From CBDAUN01 sp965200645 (GTDB taxonomy: Bacteria; Pseudomonadota; Gammaproteobacteria; Arenicellales; JAJDZL01), in contig CBDAUN010000003.1 in NCBI GenBank assembly GCA_965200645.1, positions 372,001-436,000 on the forward strand: a DNA stretch of 64,000 nt, in the 5' to 3' direction. Positions within the stretch are counted from its first letter, which is position 1. Each line of letters opens with the position of its first letter. Positions 63,931 through 64,000 of this stretch are shown one piece after another. The notes under the pieces are model-generated. The model did not search any database. It saw only the letters and a program-made list of their open reading frames with translations, and had not been told where the DNA came from. Made by a program: the position numbers and the translations under genes.

Positions 63931-64000
63931 AATGAAAGAACCTATTCGAGTGGCTGTAACCGGGGCAGCAGGTCAGATTGACTACAGTTTGTTATTTCGA
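63931..64000 (+). CDS. mdh: Malate dehydrogenase, N-terminal part
   Basis: The ATG at 63931 opens a frame that runs off the right edge, giving 23 residues. PIRVAVTGAAGQI...YSLLF is the NAD-binding start of the cytoplasmic-type malate dehydrogenase. In the GxxGxxG motif the last Gly is Asp (GAAGQID). Only the start is visible, so activity cannot be judged. Confidence 0.8.

Overview
The window looks like a chromosomal segment of a gammaproteobacterium of moderate-to-low G+C. The main evidence is gene order: tRNA-Thr(TGT), tRNA-Tyr, tRNA-Gly, tRNA-Thr(GGT), tufB, tRNA-Trp, secE, nusG, rplKAJL and rpoBC are followed by rpsL-rpsG-fusA-tufA and the full S10, spc and alpha ribosomal operons. This matches the Escherichia coli/Pseudomonas arrangement, with two tuf copies. 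A gammaproteobacterial-type GshA and an Lhr helicase fit the same picture. I cannot place it below class from sequence alone.

Left part (1-8.4 kb): the 3' end of an lhr helicase gene, two small c-type cytochromes on the minus strand, and a 4.5-kb gene for a large secreted or surface protein. That protein has a signal peptide, FN3-like, Ig-like, PKD-like and Calx-beta-like modules, and a C-terminal beta-barrel ending in Trp. The gene is clearly richer in G+C than its surroundings, is flanked by about 0.9 and 1.1 kb with no convincing genes, and lies behind a duplicated AT-rich control region carrying TTGCAA palindromes.

Middle part (8.4-31.3 kb): housekeeping and metabolic genes in short runs. 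They are an EF-G-like GTPase with an SDR oxidoreductase, an alpha/beta hydrolase, DAHP synthase, ATP sulfurylase, a Trm112-like protein, glyoxalase I, an FKBP isomerase, a hydroxyacid dehydrogenase, GshA, a GldF/GldG/DUF4340 export-like operon without its ATPase, IlvD, IspG, BirA, an EctD-like dioxygenase, an S33-type hydrolase and an orphan lipoprotein. Between ilvD and ispG sits an insertion of about 1.8 kb carrying an Rpn-family (PD-(D/E)XK) nuclease gene. It is bracketed by a 160-bp perfect duplication of the ilvD/ispG 3' junction plus a decayed copy of the ispG tail.

Right part (31.4-63.2 kb): a near-continuous expression superoperon covering tRNAs, translation factors, protein export (SecE, SecY), transcription (NusG, RpoB, RpoC, RpoA) and about 30 ribosomal proteins, almost all on the + strand with short gaps or 4-base overlaps. 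The two tuf genes match over exactly their coding sequence and differ sharply in base composition from every neighbour. The window ends with a DUF924 gene and the first codons of malate dehydrogenase.

No CRISPR array, prophage, rRNA operon or complete transposon was seen. The strongest candidates for unusual biology are the surface-protein islet with its duplicated control region, the Rpn insertion with asymmetric decay of its flanks, the homogenised compositionally foreign tuf pair, a non-standard residue in the RpoB rifampicin pocket, and a divergent-looking IspG.
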